25,201 nucleotides of DNA from assembly GCA_964035545.1 (NCBI GenBank), contig CAXIUT010000256.1, positions 1-25,201 on the forward strand. Direction: 5' to 3'. The notes beneath the pieces were generated by a model. The model made no database searches. It saw only the letters and a program-made list of their open reading frames with translations, and was not told where the DNA came from. Below, piece by piece: positions 1 to 11,177 of the stretch (its first letter is position 1; each line of letters starts with the position of its first letter). The DNA comes from Bugula neritina. Lineage: Eukaryota > Bryozoa > Gymnolaemata > Cheilostomatida > Bugulidae. The translations under genes and the position numbers were made by a program.

Positions 1-92
1 CCAACCCCAACCCCAACCCCAACCCCAACCCCAACCCCAACCCCAACCCCAACCCCAACCCCAACCCCAACCCCAACCCCAACCCCAACCCC
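1..92. repeat. Left telomere, C4A2 repeats
   Basis: About 15 uninterrupted CCCCAA units running from the first base, ending in CCCC before unique sequence begins. C-rich at the 5' end is the correct orientation for a chromosome left end. No C3A3 variants are present, unlike the mixed repeats known from Paramecium tetraurelia. Confidence 0.99.
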
Positions 93-161
93 TGTATGTT
101 ATAATGAGATATGATTGTTTTGATAGAACTGACAAAAATTATTTAATTATTTAATAATAAA
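93..161. promoter_or_regulatory. Left subtelomere and gene 1 upstream region
   Basis: Only 69 nt of AT-rich sequence separate the telomere from the chosen start of gene 1. It must hold the gene 1 promoter and 5' UTR unless transcription starts in the telomere. An in-frame ATG at 111, just after an in-frame TGA at 105, is an alternative start. No defined promoter motif is recognisable. Confidence 0.6.
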
Positions 162-2359
162 ATGGGAGCATAATTTCAGCCATGCCAGGAAATGCCACAC
201 AATCCTCAAACATAAAAATAGGTCGAATCGTATCAGACAAGATCAACTAATTTGAAACAGTAGTAAGCACCATTTTGTTCTATAAGTCAATGCAGATCAT
301 CTAATATTGAATCGATTCCTCAGCCTAAACGAAAGAATAGTCATGCATTTGAGATGTAGGAGTTGAAGACTCCAGTCAAAAATAGTCGAAATCGTATAGT
401 ATCATTGAGAATGAGCAAGGAGTCATCGAAGAGGTTGATAGTCAAAAGTAAAAAAAAGATTAATTCTTAAGTGTTATATCAACGAAAGTTGCTAGCAAAG
501 ACACTTGTTTCTAGTACTATTGATTTGACATAGATTTGATGTTGTAAGATGAAGTTGATTCGACGGGTCAATCGATATATTCTCCAGAAACTCAGGATAA
601 AAAAATAAAAATGACGAATATCGTAACTAATTTATGTATAAACAATCAGGAACATTTGATTGATGTGATCAATTCGATTGAAAATCGATTTAGGAAGGGT
701 CGAATGGGAGCATCAGAATCGAAAGATCAAGAGTTAAATGAAGAATTATACTAGTTTCTTATTGCAGTTGAGAAAGCTTAGTTGGACTTCCTTGATATGG
801 TAAACAATTGACGATTTAGTTGTACCATAATGATGAGGAAATATATCAAAAAAAATCTAATTATGGATTTAGAAATAATATCGAGAGCAATGTGGTTGAT
901 TTGAAGCAGATAATAATGTAAGAGAAGGAGTTCAGAGGTAGCAAAGCGGTTAAATACTAGAAATACAAGTAGATCGGTTTAGATATGATAAGAAACAAGA
1001 AAGGTAAGATATTTATGATATATAGTATGTTTTTTTGTGATGGCTGGAGGGAAGTCATCTCGGTTTATGATAACATCTGGCGACGGATTAGTTTCTTAAG
1101 GTGTTAATGATATTACGGGTCGGATTGACAATTACCATTAAAGTATAAATAAAAATGTGTATAATAGTACTGATTGGAAATCTGGGTTGTAGTAGTCTAA
1201 TGATAGAAGTAGTTCTACTAGTCATAGAACTCATTCGAATAGAGGCAAATAATTCTAGAATTTGGATATTCCATCAGGAAGGAGTATATTTGCCATCATT
1301 ATTCATAGATTTATTGCACTAGCTGAAAGGTATAACTGTTCTATTGCTTTGTATTTGAGTGTGTCGCCTGATAAAATACATGAATTGACTGAGCAGATCT
1401 TTTCTATTACGTCAAAAACTGATAAATTAACAATTTATCCTTTTTCTAATAAAGTTATCGGAGCTATTGATTTTTAGGGTCAGTTAGTGATGGAAGATAA
1501 CTAGTTGCCTTCTTTGTGGTCGATTGGATCTGGAGATATTTGGAATGTGTTGTTGGGTGATAAGAGTTTAGGTTTTCCATCTATTGATGATTTGATAAGC
1601 GATGGATATGAATATTTATCTGTTTTGGGGACAGCTAATGCTCTTGAGAAATGTTTTGACTGTTTTGCTTTAGGTATGATGGAAGAGGGGAAACTAGATT
1701 GGAGCACTAAAGTGGTATAATCTTTTTAGAGGAATAAATATAAAGGAGAAGGCAACGTATAACCTAAAATGTTTGAAAATAGGCAGTCATAGTTATATAT
1801 ATGTGATCCTCAGTAGTTGGATAACTATGATGCTAGTGCTAGATATACTTTTATTAACAACTCTATTTTTAAATTATAGTATTTGCAAAAGGTTTTGAAA
1901 TCTACTGAGTGGGACAATATGCAATTACGCAAGAAGATCCATTTGGTAAAAAATAGACCACCTTTTTCAAAATATAGCAAAATTATATCTTATTAGAGAG
2001 ACTATACTGATATATTCAGAATGACAAGACTCTAAGAATAAAAAATATAAACAAGCTGCCTCGACAAAGAGATAAACAAAGGTATTCCATCTAAATGGAA
2101 AGTTCTTTTATGTGACAAAAGTGAATACTATCCTTTGGTATATAGCAAAGCTGAACATTCAGATATTTCTCATGCATCTAAAGCGATTGTTGATTTGCAT
2201 AGGAAATATTTGGGGATAGATAAGGGAATAGTGGAAATAGATCCTTATGTTAGTTTGGAAGGAGAGGATTTAGAGGAAATTAGGACTTAGTTAGAGGAAA
2301 GTCGACTTGAAGAGGATTAGGAAATATTTGTGCAATATCCTAGTGATGAATCTACTTGA
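162..2359 (+). CDS. Divergent UDP-N-acetylhexosamine pyrophosphorylase-like protein (UAP1 family)
   Basis: 711 aa with table 6, from four exons; introns at 514-533, 800-819 and 1004-1025 each restore the frame. The first ~230 residues are polar and Ser/Lys/Gln-rich. The rest follows the UAP fold in order: a loop reading VMAGGKSSRF (~residue 272) where the family has AGGxGTRLG; SIALYLSVSP (family: PWYIMTS); IGSGDIW (~435; family: DGNGGLY); and YEYLSVLGTANALEK (~462; family: the Val-Asp-Asn metal-binding strand). Late in the protein, SEYYPL and a following ASKAIVDLH match the family's DEFSPLKN and ARHALMSLH. UAP enzymes make UDP-GlcNAc from UTP and GlcNAc-1-P in the cytosol. Here the GTR of the nucleotide loop and the conserved Asp are replaced, and a ~60-residue Ser/Asn-rich stretch interrupts the fold, so activity is doubtful. 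Family membership is inferred from ordered motifs. The start is the first ATG in the long frame, with ATG 111 as an alternative. Confidence 0.8.
514..533 (+). other. Intron 1 of gene 1 (20 nt)
   Basis: Sequence GTACTATTGATTTGACATAG. Frame 3 upstream ends at a TGA at 537 unless this is removed; removal joins it to the long open downstream frame. Confidence 0.85.
800..819 (+). other. Intron 2 of gene 1 (20 nt)
   Basis: Sequence GTAAACAATTGACGATTTAG. All three unspliced frames hit TGA between 793 and 833; excision restores one open frame. Confidence 0.9.
1004..1025 (+). other. Intron 3 of gene 1 (22 nt)
   Basis: Begins GTAAGA and ends TATAG. It joins the upstream frame to the exon carrying the AGG nucleotide-binding loop, right at the start of the UAP-like domain. 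Confidence 0.9.
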
Positions 2360-2445
2360 TCTTTTGTTCAATAATTAACTATTAATATATAAATTATGCT
2401 TAGTATTAAATATCAATCAAAGAAGATAGCTTTCGTGTACTTTTT

Positions 2446-3016
2446 TCAATAAATAGGAATGCCATCCAAGGTTTAAGAATAGTTATTTGAGGAGAAGTAA
2501 TCTTTTGGCGCTTGAAGTTAAAATTAGACCTTATTTTTGTTTTTTTAGACAGAAATAACTGATCCAATACTCACTAAAAATACTAACTAGAGAGACGAGG
2601 ATTTTAATTTTTACTAAAACAAATCCAGTATTTGCAAGTATCTACAAAAAAGATCGTGATTTAACAGTTTATCCTTCAACTTTTTCTTCAAACTTTCTTG
2701 AGTAGTATGTGAAGCCGATTACAGATAAAGCCAATAGAGGATTAAAAATAACATGATTGAACATAACGTCATAGGCAATAGCTCGTTTACTAACAAGATA
2801 TAATTATCGATAGTTCTTCATATCTTTTGGGAAAACATCTCTGTTGAGTTAATTAAGGACTGATTTATTCCAGAAGAGTCCTAAAGGTCGACCAATGAAG
2901 ATCCAGAAGGGTAGTGGTGAGATATAAGATCCAATAGTTAGATTCTGGTTGTGAGCATAAAGTAGGATAGAAATGCTGGAAGCAAAGATTGCTGGTTGGA
3001 TGATGGCTTTGCTCAT
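2446..3016 (-). CDS. Small multi-pass membrane protein, unknown family
   Basis: 180 aa if a 28-nt intron (2587-2614) is removed. Hydrophobic segments lie near residues 5-22, 30-50, 88-105 and 132-152, with a charged loop at about 55-85 and a polar tail containing APKDYFSSNNY. Without splicing the frame stays open to a TGA at 2417-2419, but the sequence becomes Leu/Lys-rich and less protein-like. The spliced tail is therefore preferred. Convergent with gene 1 (86 nt between stops) and divergent from gene 3 (89 nt between starts). I do not recognise the family. Confidence 0.65.
2587..2614 (-). other. Probable intron of gene 2 (28 nt)
   Basis: GT...TAG on the minus strand with a pyrimidine-rich end (TCTCTCTAG). 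It sits inside a predicted membrane helix in phase 0, and 28 nt changes the frame. A one-base frame change would give a similar tail, so this is less certain than the 20-nt introns. Confidence 0.55.
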
Positions 3017-3105
3017 ATCTTTGTTATTAGTTGTGATTGTTAAAATATTAATAGTATGATGAAAATTGATTGATAGCCAGTCGTTTTAATTATATATTTC
3101 TGACT

Positions 3106-3905
3106 ATGAAAAAAACCATAGTTGTATTATTGTTGGTTTGTCTGGTTATTTCTCAGGATTGGATTAGTGAGAAGTCAGCTAGCCAAAGCGATGGCAATCT
3201 TCAAGAAGAGGATCTCTAGAAAGAAAATGTTAAATAGTAAGGATTTAAATAGTTAGACAGTAAATTGAAATTTAGAAATCTAATCCCAAAGAAGCCAAGA
3301 AATAATAAGAACGAAAAGAAAAGCCAGAAGAAAAAAAGGGTAATTCTGTAAATGAAAAAACAGCTGGTATGGAGAGTCCATTTGCCAAGGCTAATAAGGG
3401 ATAAATTAAAAACAAAGGTCCCTCTACATCTTATGACGATGAAATGAGAAAAAATGAATAACACTAAGATGATAAAGGCTCCTATGGTCATCAGCAACAC
3501 AGAGAAAAGCCTAAGCATATGAAACATCGTGGTAAAAAGATGTATCGTCCTATGTCTGATGATGAAGAAGAGTCCTTTTACTATAGTACTTAATTTTTCT
3601 TGTTTGTTGGTGTTCTGGCTTTGGCTGCTTTGGTTGGATGTTGCATGAAGAAGGGTAAAAATTATAATGGAGCTAGAGCTATGAAAAGAAGATAAAGAAG
3701 AGTTCAACCTAGGGAGTTGTAGAGAAGATAGCCAAGGCAAGTGCAAAGAGTTTCTCATCAACAATATGCTGTTAACTCTAAAAGTCAGATAGAGAATCAG
3801 ATAATGTTCCATCAGAGTGAGTTATACCGACTTCAAAATGCATCTAAATAAGATTCTGAGAATACAAATAAAATTATGATGAGATAATACGAACATCAGG
3901 AGTGA
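3106..3905 (+). CDS. Type I membrane protein with charged lumenal domain, unknown family
   Basis: 259 aa with a 20-nt intron at 3237-3256. The N-terminus (MKKTIVVLLLVCLVISQ) is a clear signal peptide. It is followed by ~130 residues rich in Lys, Glu, Gln, Asp and His. One transmembrane helix reads FFLFVGVLALAALVGCC (~residues 157-175). A strongly basic Arg/Gln-rich cytosolic tail follows. Topology should be lumenal or extracellular N-terminus and cytosolic tail. The very Lys/Gln-rich coding strand creates a long T-rich reverse-strand ORF (3216-3812), which is a shadow. No family recognised. Confidence 0.75.
3237..3256 (+). other. Intron of gene 3 (20 nt)
   Basis: Sequence GTAAGGATTTAAATAGTTAG. 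It contains two TAG acceptors 4 nt apart; only the downstream one gives the frame carrying the transmembrane segment. Confidence 0.8.
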
Positions 3906-4036
3906 TTCTTTGATTGAAAAGCAATAAGAGAATAGTTTAATTAACTATTTTTGTATTTAATTGAAGGATTTTAATAAAAGAATTAATCGAATAAATAAAA
4001 TATAACTTCACATTGATTTATTGTTATATTTATTTA

Positions 4037-4456
4037 ATGGGGAAATAAAGTAAAATAAAAGAAGAATTTGATTGCGACGTTGATGACACTTGTAGCCCCT
4101 TCTATATCCTTAAAAACTATAGAAAAACAGCCTATTTCAAAAGAAAAAGAGAACTAAGAAAAAAAAGGTTGCTTCAAGAAACGGAGATAATGAGATATGC
4201 TTAGATGGAGGAGAAAGAGATTCAACTTCAGCAGATCAACAAGTCAATGCTTGACGAAGACTTTGTTTGGAATAAGGTGCAGGATGAGGTCAAGGGAGAA
4301 AGTCAAGAAGAATTAATAACTGACGATAATTAGGAATCAATGTAGAGCAGAATCAAGAAGTTGAGTGAGGAGGTAGTGATAAATTTGGGAAATGTGTAAA
4401 AGAAGTCTATTTTTGAAAATAGCTTTACTGGGTTTAAATTTATCAGATATTTATGA
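4037..4456 (+). CDS. Short basic coiled-coil-like protein, unknown
   Basis: 139 aa, uninterrupted. The N-terminus has an acidic stretch with two cysteines (EEFDCDVDDTC). It is followed by a strongly basic helix-like stretch (residues ~32-50, many Arg/Lys) and a Gln/Glu/Lys-rich region that could form a coiled coil (residues ~45-120). No signal peptide or membrane segment. Lies 131 nt downstream of gene 3 on the same strand. I do not recognise it. Confidence 0.7.
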
Positions 4457-4612
4457 TTTAGATGACCATCTAAGTCAGTTTCGGTCACAAACTGATTTAT
4501 CAAATTTATTCAAATTCACATTTTCACGGTTTTAATTATTTGAATATTTAAGAATATCTTATATTTTTATCCAAATTTAAAATAATAATTTAAAATACGT
4601 ATTTAGATTCAA

Positions 4613-6760
4613 ATGAGGAGTAGTCTTGTACTTATCACCTTAGTCATTCTTTTGATGTTTTTAGGATAGACATAATCTAAAGCACCATTTATCTAGTTTG
4701 ACTAAATACATCAGACTCGTTCTTAGTTCTAATTCAACTTGATCATTAATTAAAATAGAAATACTCCCATCATCTTCTTTCAGTTTAGTTAAAATAGAAC
4801 ATAAAAAATAATGCGAGGAATAGTAGAATAAGCCTTTAGACTTTAGCCCGATATTTCTTTTGCTTTGTTTGTTGATTGCAGACAATTTTAGCATGATCTT
4901 AATAGAACTTTAAGGACTTGTCAAGGCTTTTAGGAGTATTTGAAAACATATGTTCCTCTAACAGATGAAGAGCAAGAGTAGAGAAGATTAGATGATCCCT
5001 TTTTTGTATTTGATTTTTTTTCACCAAATCCTATGAGGATAAAGGAGAAAGGTCATGTGATATCAAAGAATCATGATATGCAAAATCTTCGTTCTTTGGA
5101 CGTAAGCTTTAGTGGAGAGTTTCTAGCGAAAGTTATCAGGAATTAACTGCCTGATTTTATTTCTTACATTGAAGATCAAAGAGATTTGTAAGACTTCTTA
5201 CAGATATCATCGCAATTTAGAACATCTAAGGGTCCTAAGTTATTATTCTTTGATCAGAATTTATTAAGTCCTTTCTTTCTTAAAAAATTGGCTGTTAGAT
5301 TGGAGGGATGGTTCAGAATAGGAGTTTCTGATTCACCTAAAATGGTCTCTAAATTTAAATCTAAATTTGACAAGTTAGTTCTCTTATAATATGATTTCTA
5401 ATCTCAAAAATATGACACTCAATAAATACCTTATGATTCAAATGATGGTTTTAATAACATTCTACAAAATAAGTTGATTACTAGTTATACTAATATCAGA
5501 AAACCAAGAGATCTTCTCTTAGATTTCTAGCATAAATAGTCAGTTATTCATAATATATCAAGTTTGAAACAAATAAATTAGTTGATTTCTCATGGAAGAA
5601 TCATTTTATTGGAGGTTAGTCGGGAAGATGATGTCTTTTAGTGTCCAAGTTTGTTAACTCCTCGATAAAAATATGATGTACTTTTCAATTATATTTGTTT
5701 GAAGAGAAGTAAAAGTGCTTAATTTTTGACTATTATGCAAGCTCATCCTCAGAAATGGGATAATAAGATATTTTTTATTGATGGGTCGATAAAAAATACT
5801 AAAATTCTTCATAAAGATTCAAATTTATATGATTAACTACCTCAAACTTAGGCAAGACAAAAAATAACAACTTAAAAGTAGAGTCAGATTTGTAATGAAG
5901 GAGCAAGAGCTAGTCAAAGATAACCAATTTTATACTACTTTAATGATAAAACTCATTCAACTCCTCTACATCTATTGAGGTATTTCGGTTCTTTAACAGA
6001 AGTGAATTCTCTTCTTTATTTTTGTCAGTTTTTGATTCCCGACTAAGATGTTCGTAACACTTATCAACTATCATAAAACGTGATATTTACTTTGACTGTA
6101 CCAGATAAATAGGGTCGTTCTCAAAAGGTATAGCATACAAAGATGTAAGACTTTTTAAGTTTGAAGATGTTTCTTAGATAAATAGCTATAAGTAGAATAA
6201 TGAGAATATACTAACATCGAATTCTAAGAAATTAAATTCTTGAGATAAGTACTTCATAGTAGTTGACTGAGAGATGTTTTAGTCATAAATGTATTATTGC
6301 ATTGATAGAAACAGGTACTTTTCATCAGGAATCTTAGATAAATATATTGAAATAAATGCAGATATCTTTTAGTGATCAACCTTTTAAATATTATTGGATA
6401 GATGGAATTTGTCACTACTAAATTGGTAAACAACTTAAGTTTGCTAAAAAAGGAAGTAAACTTATAGATCGTTCTTATTTGTTTTTGTTTAGTTAAAAAA
6501 ATAATCAATATGCTCTTTGGAAAGGAAATAAATTGAGTCAGTATTGGAATAAAAAAGATACCTTTAGATGGGTTAAATCTCTGAGAAATTAAGATAACAT
6601 CGGAAGAATCAAATTTGGATTAGATATTGAAAACAAAAAATGTTAAAAGAAGTAAGTAGTCAAATAAGATGATAAACCTAAAGATTCAAAAGGTTCAAAA
6701 AAAGATAGAAAATAATCAAGAAAATAAAAAAGTAGAGAAGTAAACGAAGATGAGCTATGA
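4613..6760 (+). CDS. ER-luminal thioredoxin-like protein with C-terminal EDEL
   Basis: 715 aa in one exon. A hydrophobic signal peptide occupies residues ~1-20 (LVLITLVILLMFLG). The protein ends in NEDEL, an HDEL/KDEL-type ER retrieval signal, so an ER-luminal soluble protein is expected. Several stretches have the spacing of thioredoxin-fold strands: ISFALFVDCRQF (~81), AQFLTIMQAHP followed by IFFIDGS (~375), and CIIALIETGTFH followed by a YYWIDG strand (~560). None carries a CxxC active site. This resembles the redox-inactive thioredoxin-fold repeats of large ER proteins (PDI-related or ERdj-type), but there is no J domain. The last ~60 residues are Lys/Gln/Asp-rich. Its stop is 24 nt from that of gene 6, which converges on it. 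Confidence 0.75.
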
Positions 6761-6784
6761 TTAAAGATATAAATATGAAAATAA

Positions 6785-7951
6785 TCATCGATAATATTAT
6801 CTCCCAGAACCAGTTCGAGAGTTCCAGCATGGAGTTTATATTTTTTTGAAGTCAAGATAGTTATCATGTTTTTGAGATTTATTTATACTGAGTCTGCTTT
6901 TAGGTGTTCCTGAATATTTGCTATCTTTTGAGTTATTTAGTTAATCTACTATGGTTGTTTATGATTTTTTTGATTTTTTTGATGGTTTTGGAGGTTTATG
7001 TATTTTTTTATTTACTGGAACTGAATGATATTCAAGTGAATTTTCATCTACTATTGATTCACTTAATTTTTATATAACATTTGGTCTTAGTTTTCTTTTT
7101 TACGTGGTTTTATCTTTTTGTTTTATCAATTAATTCCATGATTATTTAACATATAAATTTTAATTTTGTATTTTTGATTTTTTTGATGATTTTTTATTTT
7201 TGTTATTCGATGTTTGAGAGATATAACTTGGTTTAGTTTAATGTTGATATTATTGACTTGATAAATATGAAGAATCTATATATTTTTAACAATAATAGCA
7301 TATTTATTAACCTATTTTAGCTCTATTCAACACCATTTATTGTTGGATATTAGATAAATCAATTTTGACTTGATATAGTGACTATCTAAGTATTTTATAC
7401 ATTTTATTGATATGATTTCTCAATATTTAACTTTGATAGTTACCAGCTTCTTTGACAATATTATCAAGATTCCAATTATTATCTTATTTTTTTATTTATT
7501 AATCAAAAATACGAACTAATTCTACGATTGTATTGGTATTTCCTTTATTTATTTTCATCATCATCTTGTCTAAAACTGAATTTATACCATTTACTTTTAT
7601 TTTCTAGCAGTATAAGTCATAGAGATATCGAACTGAAGACATTAATTGAATGGTTTTTTTCTTATAGCTTTCATAGTTTACTGTTCGATAGTCATCATTA
7701 AGAATAAAATTATTTTGAAGAAGTGTGTTTGGATTGTTATTTTGATTTGATAATATTTTTTTAAGTTAGGTGTTTTATTTTTTTAGTAATCTGTTCTACT
7801 TTGTCAGTTGTTGGCATAATTAGTATAGTTATTTATCTTTAAGTTGTTCGCTAAATTAGCTGTGTTTTCTAGGAGGGGGAATTTGACTTTTTCCTCTTTC
7901 TTCTCTCCAGTATTCCTTGGCGTAAAGGCTTGTGCCTTCAAAATGACTCAT
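6785..7951 (-). CDS. Coiled-coil protein with basic C-terminal half, unknown
   Basis: 388 aa in one exon on the minus strand. Residues ~35-72 form a heptad-rich Gln/Leu/Lys coiled coil (LCQQLTKQNRLLKKQNTQL). A second helical region runs to ~215. A CYYC pair (~residue 220) is too isolated to call a zinc site. The C-terminal ~160 residues are Lys/Ser/Gln-rich and probably disordered, with runs such as KPSKKSKKS. No signal peptide or membrane helix. It shares the 290-nt divergent upstream region with gene 7. Function unknown. Confidence 0.75.
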
Positions 7952-8241
7952 TATTCGTTATAAATTTATAGTTATACTAAAGTAAATAAGAATATTAACA
8001 AGTTTTTCAAATATAATTATCAAAATAAATACTAAAAATGTATTAGATATTATTTCAATTTTGTCCCAAAAGTATTTATTAAACTATTTTTTAAAAAATA
8101 CCTTTTTCCCAAATACGCTGAAAATATATAAATGTCAATAAAAACAAAATGACAAGAACTATACTTTTATATTATTATCAGATGATTGTATTTGTCAATA
8201 TTTTTTGATATTAATTAAGTTTATATTCTAATACTAATAAG
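7952..8241. promoter_or_regulatory. Divergent intergenic region, genes 6 and 7
   Basis: The longest non-coding gap in the window (290 nt), very AT-rich. It separates two divergently transcribed genes and so should hold both promoters. I see no tRNA, no long ORF and no clear repeat. A T/A-rich pair around 8078-8102 could fold into a weak hairpin. Confidence 0.5.
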
Positions 8242-10725
8242 ATGGGTCAGATATTCGTTAATGACCAGGTAAAGGGTATGGTAATATAACTGCCTCCAAC
8301 TAATATAAAGCAACAAATATCTTATACACCACTTCTTATATGTAAAAGTCTTGCAGTTCCTTTTTATTAAAAGGTTTTTTACTATGAAAACTATAAGAAG
8401 ATATAAGTTACCTATAAGTTTTTTGGAAAAGTATTCATACATCTGGAAATTAATAAATAAAAACCTAGACAAGAAGCTGGATGTCCTCTAACATTTGGAA
8501 ATGAAATAGTATACGGTTATAAGTTTAAGAAGAATGACAAATCTGATAAAATACGTCCTAATAAAATATTTTTTCGTCGAAAGATCTTTTCTTCCTCATT
8601 TCAACCTCCTAGATCTCATCATAGAAATTAAAAAATGAGGTCTAATGTAAAATCAAGAAAAAAATCAAAATAGCATCATCAATAAATTACATCAAGTATT
8701 CCAGTTTATACTCCTAAATAAGAACTTCTTCGTAAGCTTGCATAACTGAAATTACTAAGTAAGTTAGATGTTGGAGCTAAAGTAGTTAGAATAATTGATG
8801 GGTCAGATGGAATATTGACTGACCATTATATTGAGTTTTACTCGTAAGTTGCTCTTTAGAAAGGATCTTTTTAAAAAAACTAACCAAATGGAAAACAAAA
8901 AGTTTATTCTACACTAACTGATAAAGGATTTAAAGTAGATAAATAAACTTTATTAATAGCTTATAGTGTCTTTCAAACAGGATATATAGTAAAACTAAAA
9001 AAGAAGTTGATTCATGATGAGTAATAGATCTCATAAAACCATTCAATTAAAAAGATGGTGAGATCATTTGAATAATAAATAAATTTTATAGTTTGCAAAC
9101 TGGATGGGATGACAAATATGATGAGTGCTATTCAAAATTATCTTAATTATCGAGAGATAGATAAGGCGATGTAGAAGTTTTAGGAAAATATGGCTAATAT
9201 GTAAGAAAATTAACGTTTGTAATATGCATAACAGATGGAATTTATGTTATCTAAGTATAATTATTATCATTCTTTTTAAAAATAGGTTAGTTCTTTTATC
9301 AGTTCAAGTCGATCTTCTCTGATGGAAAGTAAAACTATTACTACAAGTCGATTCTAAAAAAGAAATAAATCAGAATCTTCTAATTAATCTCATGATAGTA
9401 TAAATAGTTTCAGATCTTCTAGATTTAGTTCAGATCATGAGGCTAAAAGTCCAGTATCACCTGTGACTATATCACCTAAATCTAATCTTGGTTTAAGGTT
9501 TTCATAATCTGAGAGTCCTAGACATTTTGTAGGTCAATAAAGAGATAATTCAACTACAGAAAGTCAGTATTTAAAAGATAGTAAGTAATCGCCTTATATA
9601 ATGTGGGAGACAGCTTTAGATAGACTTAGAAATGCAATAAATGAGAATGATAAAATAGCTATGACAGTATCATTAACTTGTCTTAAAAATTTATCAGTTT
9701 TGCCTCAATTTGAAACATAGGTACTTTTTGGAAAACTACTGATGGAGAATGGAAAGACTAAATATTCAAAGATAGTATTTGAACGTTTGCTTTATCATAA
9801 AAAATCAAATAAAGATGCTTTTATTTGCAGTTAGGTTGAGTGCATGATAGCTTATCTTTATCATTTGAAAGGAGAACATCAAAAAGCTTTGAGTCATTAT
9901 GAAAAAGCAGTTACTCATAGGTTTAGACTTAGAAATTATTCAAAAAAAACAGTTATTGTATTTAACAATATAGCTGTTATTTAATTTTAGCTTGAAAGAT
10001 TTGAGAAAAGTTTACTTTGGCTGCATAGAGGTTTTAAACTCGGTTAGTATTGTGCAGATTATGAATTGGTGATGAGAAGCAACTATGCAATGATTTTAGC
10101 TGAAAAAGGGCAAGTAAAATAGGCTAAAAATTAGATGGTCAAGACACATAAAAATATCTAGCCTTACTCTAATATGTAAATATTATGTAAGTTTCATAGT
10201 AATTTCGGTTACTTGTAGTTGCTATAAAATAATTTTGAGAAAGCTAAGGCTAATTTTGAGATAGCTTGTTAGTTATAGAATAAATATTTGATACCTAATG
10301 GTTACAAATATTCATTTTTTCTTCATAATAATATGGCTATCTATCATACTAAGGTTACTACTCATCATAAGAAGGCAGAATGGAAAAAGGCTGCTTCTCA
10401 TCTAAATAAAATATCTAATCAGTTGGCAGATATTCATGGTCTCACAGCTGTTAAAATTCATTTCAATTTTGGTAAAATAATGAAAGAAGATTATAAACTT
10501 GATTAATCTTTTTTCCATTTTACAGAATGTAGAAGAATATTATTACGTCTCAAGTAGAGTTATATTACTCAATATTTGGATAAGATTTAAGCATAAATTT
10601 AAAAGATGGATGCTCTAAGGATAGATGAGTAATCTGAGTAGTCATCATACGCCAACAAGTTATCAAAGGTTTCAAGGAGATCTTTGTTAAGTAATAAACA
10701 AAAATAATCTAAAATTCTTAATTGA
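8242..10725 (+). CDS. Tetratricopeptide-repeat (TPR) protein
   Basis: 827 aa in one uninterrupted exon with dozens of in-frame TAA/TAG codons, which is strong support for table 6. The N-terminal ~300 residues contain beta-like strands and basic linkers. Residues ~315-450 are Ser/Gln-rich and likely disordered. Residues ~500-770 form a helical repeat array with TPR spacing: KGEHQKALSHYEKAV, LERFEKSLLWLHRGFKLG, KGQVKQAKNQM and NNFEKAKANFEIACQLQ. TPR arrays bind partner proteins. The partner is unknown, though such proteins are common in ciliary and cytoskeletal complexes. The C-terminus is Lys/Ser-rich. Its stop is only 8 nt from the stop of convergent gene 8. Confidence 0.85.
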
Positions 10726-10733
10726 TATGCATA

Positions 10734-11114
10734 TCATACTATGAAGTATATCCCTCCTATTATCGAACATACTCCTACCAACTGTGTTATATTTAGAGGT
10801 CGACGCTTCAGTATGCTCTCAGTTATGAATGTTACTGCTACAGTCAGGGCGTTGGCTGTGATTGAAGAAAATTGTTAAGGATATTGGCCTAACAGATAGC
10901 CATAGAGCACTGAGCCGATGTTATTGATTGCAAGGAAGAGTAGGAATTTCCATCTTTTAAGGATTTTGAAGAGAGAATTGATGCTGAAGTCTGTTGGGTT
11001 GAAGTCTTTTTAGTCAGTGTGGGAATATTTTTCAATGAAGGGATTGGTTCCTCCCCAGAACAAGCTGACTACGAAGAAAGGTAGCAGGTCTTTGAAAGTG
11101 ATAGTGTCCAACAT
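10734..11114 (-). CDS. TMEM234 family small membrane protein
   Basis: 126 aa, close to the usual size of the family. LFWGGTNPFIEK near the N-terminus (residues ~18-29) matches the TMEM234 signature WGGTNPF. The following segments, IKLKRWKFLLFLA-like helix, NNIGSVLYGYLLG, ITANALTVAVTFITE and VGVCSIIGGIYFIV, match the family's four-helix, EamA/DMT-half-like layout. TMEM234 is a conserved eukaryotic membrane protein of unclear molecular function, thought to resemble half of a drug/metabolite transporter. Single exon. Convergent and nearly abutting with gene 7, and 63 nt downstream of the end of gene 9 on the same strand. Confidence 0.85.
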
Positions 11115-11177
11115 ATTAATATTTAATATTTATTAAATAAATAACTTAATACAATAGAATTATGATGTTATTATGTT

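Noticed and set aside
1-92. Short-period direct repeats as a possible CRISPR or minisatellite
   Set aside because: Six-base C4A2 units at the extreme end, mirrored as G4T2 at the other end, are telomeres.
182-310. ATG at 182 as start of gene 1
   Set aside because: Its frame meets TGA about 125 nt later, while the frame from 162 runs on and joins the next exon through a 20-nt intron.
3216-3812. Minus-strand ORF of 198 residues
   Set aside because: It is Phe/Leu-rich because it is the complement of the Lys/Gln-rich gene 3, which has a signal peptide, intron and transmembrane helix on the plus strand.
7952-8241. Search for a tRNA or small RNA gene in the largest gap
   Set aside because: No cloverleaf-like arrangement or GC-rich stem was found; the sequence is uniformly AT-rich.
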